Below are positions 62,232 through 64,000 of a stretch of 64,000 bases of DNA, piece after piece. This DNA comes from Alkalihalobacillus sp047302405. GTDB taxonomy: Bacteria; Bacillota; Bacilli; Bacillales; Bacillaceae_D. The stretch spans positions 3,348,001-3,412,000 of the forward strand of contig NZ_CP154853.1 in NCBI RefSeq assembly GCF_047302405.1, read 5' to 3'. The position numbers and the translations under genes were made by a program. Position 1 is the stretch's first letter. Each line of letters begins with the position of its first letter. The notes beneath the pieces were generated by a model. That model was given only the letters and a program-made list of their open reading frames with translations. It ran no database searches and had not been told where the DNA came from.

Positions 62232-63190
62232 TACATAACACTTGTATTTGAATATCGTTTAAATACTCCGTTTGCAATCAACAACAAAACAATACTTACC
62301 ATCGCATTAAATATGCTAATAGCTGTACCGTAAGAATATCTTCCCATTCCAATACCATAATTCAACGCATATAATTCTAAAACTTCAGAATACTCTCTCA
62401 CTAGAGAATTTCCTAATAATAATTGTCTTTCAAATCCAATACTAATTAAATTTCCAATCGATAAAATCAAAATGACTAAGATAGTTGGGCGAATTCCAGG
62501 TAAGGTAATATGCCATATTCGTCTAAATCGACCAGCTCCATCTACTTTCGCCGCTTCGTATAATTGCGGGTCAACACCTGCCATAGCAGCTAAAAAAATG
62601 ATAGAGTTCCACCCCATTTGTTTCCAAACATCAGAAGCTGTTAATATATACCAAAACCATTCCCCTTTTGCCATAAACTGTATCGGATTATCAACTATGT
62701 TCAAACCTACTAATAAATCATTAATGACTCCACCATCCGTTGAGAGCATCTTTGTTACGATCCCTGCTACAACTACCCATGAGACAAAATGAGGTAAATA
62801 AGAAATCGTTTGAACAGATCTTTTAAATATAGAATCTTTTAATTCATTTAAGAAAACGGCAAAAATTATCGGAATCGAAAAACCGGCCACTAATAATAAC
62901 ACACTCATCGCTATCGTATTCCGTAAAACTAAATAAAAATGTGGGTCATTAAATAGTTCAATAAAATGAGCAAATCCTACCCATTCCTGTTCATAAAATG
63001 CCCTTCCCGGTCTGAAATCTTGAAAAGCCATCGTCCAGCCCCAAACCGGAAGATAATTAAAAATGAATACATATATGACGACTGGAATTGACATTAAGTA
63101 TAAGATTTTTTGTTTCTTCATTGTCTCCCAAAAGTTTTTTTTCTTTGGAATAACTACTTTTGATTGCTGTGACTCGACCGAAATTTTCAA
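62231..63190 (-). CDS. Lpl-type ABC importer permease (LplB/YteP-like)
   Basis: 319 residues, TTG start six bases after GGGAGGG. Six segments; LYLMSIPVVIYVFIFNYLPV is typical of LplB/YteP, and the docking loop is YEAAKVDGAGRFRRIWHITL. First gene of the importer, 211 bases after the response-regulator gene. Confidence 0.93.
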   Translation of the reverse strand: MKISVESQQSKVVIPKKKNFWETMKKQKILYLMSIPVVIYVFIFNYLPVWGWTMAFQDFRPGRAFYEQEWVGFAHFIELFNDPHFYLVLRNTIAMSVLLLVAGFSIPIIFAVFLNELKDSIFKRSVQTISYLPHFVSWVVVAGIVTKMLSTDGGVINDLLVGLNIVDNPIQFMAKGEWFWYILTASDVWKQMGWNSIIFLAAMAGVDPQLYEAAKVDGAGRFRRIWHITLPGIRPTILVILILSIGNLISIGFERQLLLGNSLVREYSEVLELYALNYGIGMGRYSYGTAISIFNAMVSIVLLLIANGVFKRYSNTSVM

Positions 63191-63285
63191 TGTAATCCCT
63201 CCCTCTTTACTCTTCTATCATAGCTAATTTAAAGCATTTCAAATACCCAAATGATTACTACTAAAATCATATAATAATTGGATTA

Positions 63286-63299
63286 AGAATCCGCTTACA
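63286..63299 (-). promoter_or_regulatory. Possible cre site upstream of importer operon
   Basis: The minus strand reads TGTAAGCGGATTCT, 12 of 14 matches to the cre consensus, with the central GY T changed. It lies about 96 bases upstream of the first permease start. Confidence 0.4.
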
Positions 63300-63370
63300 T
63301 AATTGATTTATAAGGGATTTTTATCGGTTTATAGAATCAAATTATCATCTTTTGTATTTAGACTACACAA

Positions 63371-63403
63371 CAAAGAACCTCTCAAAAAAAGAAGAGGTTC
63401 TTT
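63371..63403 (-). terminator. Hairpin at end of response-regulator gene
   Basis: AAAGAACCTC and GAGGTTCTTT flank AAAAAGA; on the minus strand it is followed by GTTGTGTAG, so termination would be weak. The stem includes the stop codon of the regulator gene. Confidence 0.55.
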
Positions 63404-64000
63404 ACACGTTATTTTTCTCTTTTCGCCGATAAGTGGACGGCGATAATCCGACATATTTTTTAAACTTGCTATGAAAATAATCTACATTATTATAACCGAC
63501 TATCTCAGCAACACGATACACTTTAAGACCTTCTAATAATAATTTTTTGGCATTTTTTATTCTCACTTTATCTAGGTACGTATTAAAATATTCTCCCGTA
63601 TAGCTTTTAAATAACTTTCCTAAATAAGCACTATTATAATTAAAAAGACCTGCAAGCTTTTCTAGTTTTAAATTCTCATGGTAATTATTATTGATTAGGA
63701 CTAATAATTTTTTTAGTTGATCATCCGCCTGATCATATTTAAATTCTCGATAAACCTCTTCCATTAACAAATTTACAAAACGCTCTAACTCTAAATAATT
63801 TTTCAATTGATAAATTTCCAATATCTTCTCGGATGTATTGGAAATAAACGATTCTTTCTCTGGCTTTTCCTTTTGAAGTTTATTCATAACGATTGTTAGG
63901 GCATAAACATAATTCTTTTTTACATTTTCTTCGGAATAAGGAACATCCACTAAATCAAAGATGCCTGATAGTGTTGGTTCAACCATATGTAGCTCACCAA
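63402..64000 (-). CDS. AraC-type response regulator, YesN-like (partial, runs off right edge)
   Basis: The visible C-terminal 199 codons; the frame remains open at base 64000 (GELHM before VEPTLSGIFDLVDV), so the receiver domain is outside the window. The end is a two-helix AraC DNA-binding domain: NYHENLKLEKLAGLFNYNSA then YLGKLFKSYTGEYFNTYL, and VAEIVGYNNVDYFHSKFKKY with GLSPSTYR. Such regulators pair with YesM-type sensor kinases and activate adjacent Lpl-type importer and glycosidase genes. It likely activates the locus from 63190 to 52605. Confidence 0.85.
   Translation of the reverse strand, partial: GELHMVEPTLSGIFDLVDVPYSEENVKKNYVYALTIVMNKLQKEKPEKESFISNTSEKILEIYQLKNYLELERFVNLLMEEVYREFKYDQADDQLKKLLVLINNNYHENLKLEKLAGLFNYNSAYLGKLFKSYTGEYFNTYLDKVRIKNAKKLLLEGLKVYRVAEIVGYNNVDYFHSKFKKYVGLSPSTYRRKEKNNV

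Noticed and set aside
1..64000. rRNA, tRNA, T-box or known riboswitch genes
   Set aside because: I scanned gaps for TTCGA-type tRNA arms, T-box cores and familiar riboswitch motifs and saw none I could support; a covariance search would be needed to exclude them.

Overview
The window reads as chromosome from a low-GC, endospore-forming member of the Bacillaceae. The support is two complete spore germinant-receptor operons, a tasA/tapA/sipW biofilm cluster, a GlpP-type glycerol regulon with antiterminator leaders, AGGAGG-type ribosome binding sites with many GTG and TTG starts, and simple hairpin-plus-T-run terminators. The very acidic exported proteins (lipoproteins, TasA, TapA) would fit an alkaliphilic or halophilic lifestyle, but that is inference. 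No rRNA, tRNA, CRISPR array, prophage or replication origin was recognised.

Layout. 1-3.1 kb: an ABC-2 exporter (permease cut by the left edge) divergent from a TetR regulator. 3.1-10 kb: a cupin protein, an OFA-family transporter, a 7 x 52 bp tandem repeat, an alkaline phosphatase and a dCache chemoreceptor with a sigma-D-like promoter. 10-13 kb: TetR plus a Drr-type exporter with two operator copies at its promoter, then a GC-rich dispersed element. 13-17 kb: germination operon gerA-gerB-gerC. 17-19.3 kb: aldo/keto reductase and pirin. 19.3-23.6 kb: a second germination operon in the order A-C-D-B, including a small D subunit. 23.8-27.6 kb: polysaccharide deacetylase, SDR with divergent TetR, a VOC relic, DUF523 and a membrane protein. 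28-36 kb: a carbohydrate locus with a CUT1 ABC importer, three Gfo/Idh dehydrogenases and a GntR/LacI-type regulator. 36-38 kb: MerR with a DUF4260 protein, and a 51 bp tandem repeat. 38-43 kb: glpP-glpF-glpK-glpD. 43.2-46.7 kb: an IS3 element inserted in a dispersed repeat just upstream of a frameshifted S9 peptidase gene. 47-49 kb: a secreted lipase. 49-52 kb: a rearranged tasA-tapA-sipW operon ending in an LPSTA-anchored TasA-like protein. 52.6-64 kb: a probable xyloglucan/xylo-oligosaccharide locus made of a YesN-like regulator (cut by the right edge), an Lpl-type ABC importer, a GH31 alpha-xylosidase, a GH3 enzyme, a lipoprotein, a YesL-family protein and an unrecognised 81-residue protein.

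How parts work together. In the xyloglucan-like locus imported oligosaccharides would be trimmed by the GH31 and GH3 enzymes, neither of which has a signal peptide. In the glp locus GlpF admits glycerol, GlpK phosphorylates it and GlpD oxidises it, with GlpP acting on long leader hairpins before glpF and before glpD and a cre site over the glpF promoter. In the biofilm operon SipW would process TasA and TapA, and the LPSTA protein could tie fibres to the wall. The most unusual signals are that sortase-anchored TasA paralogue, a dispersed repeat whose copies sit at the stop codons of genes, and the IS3 element that split one of those copies.
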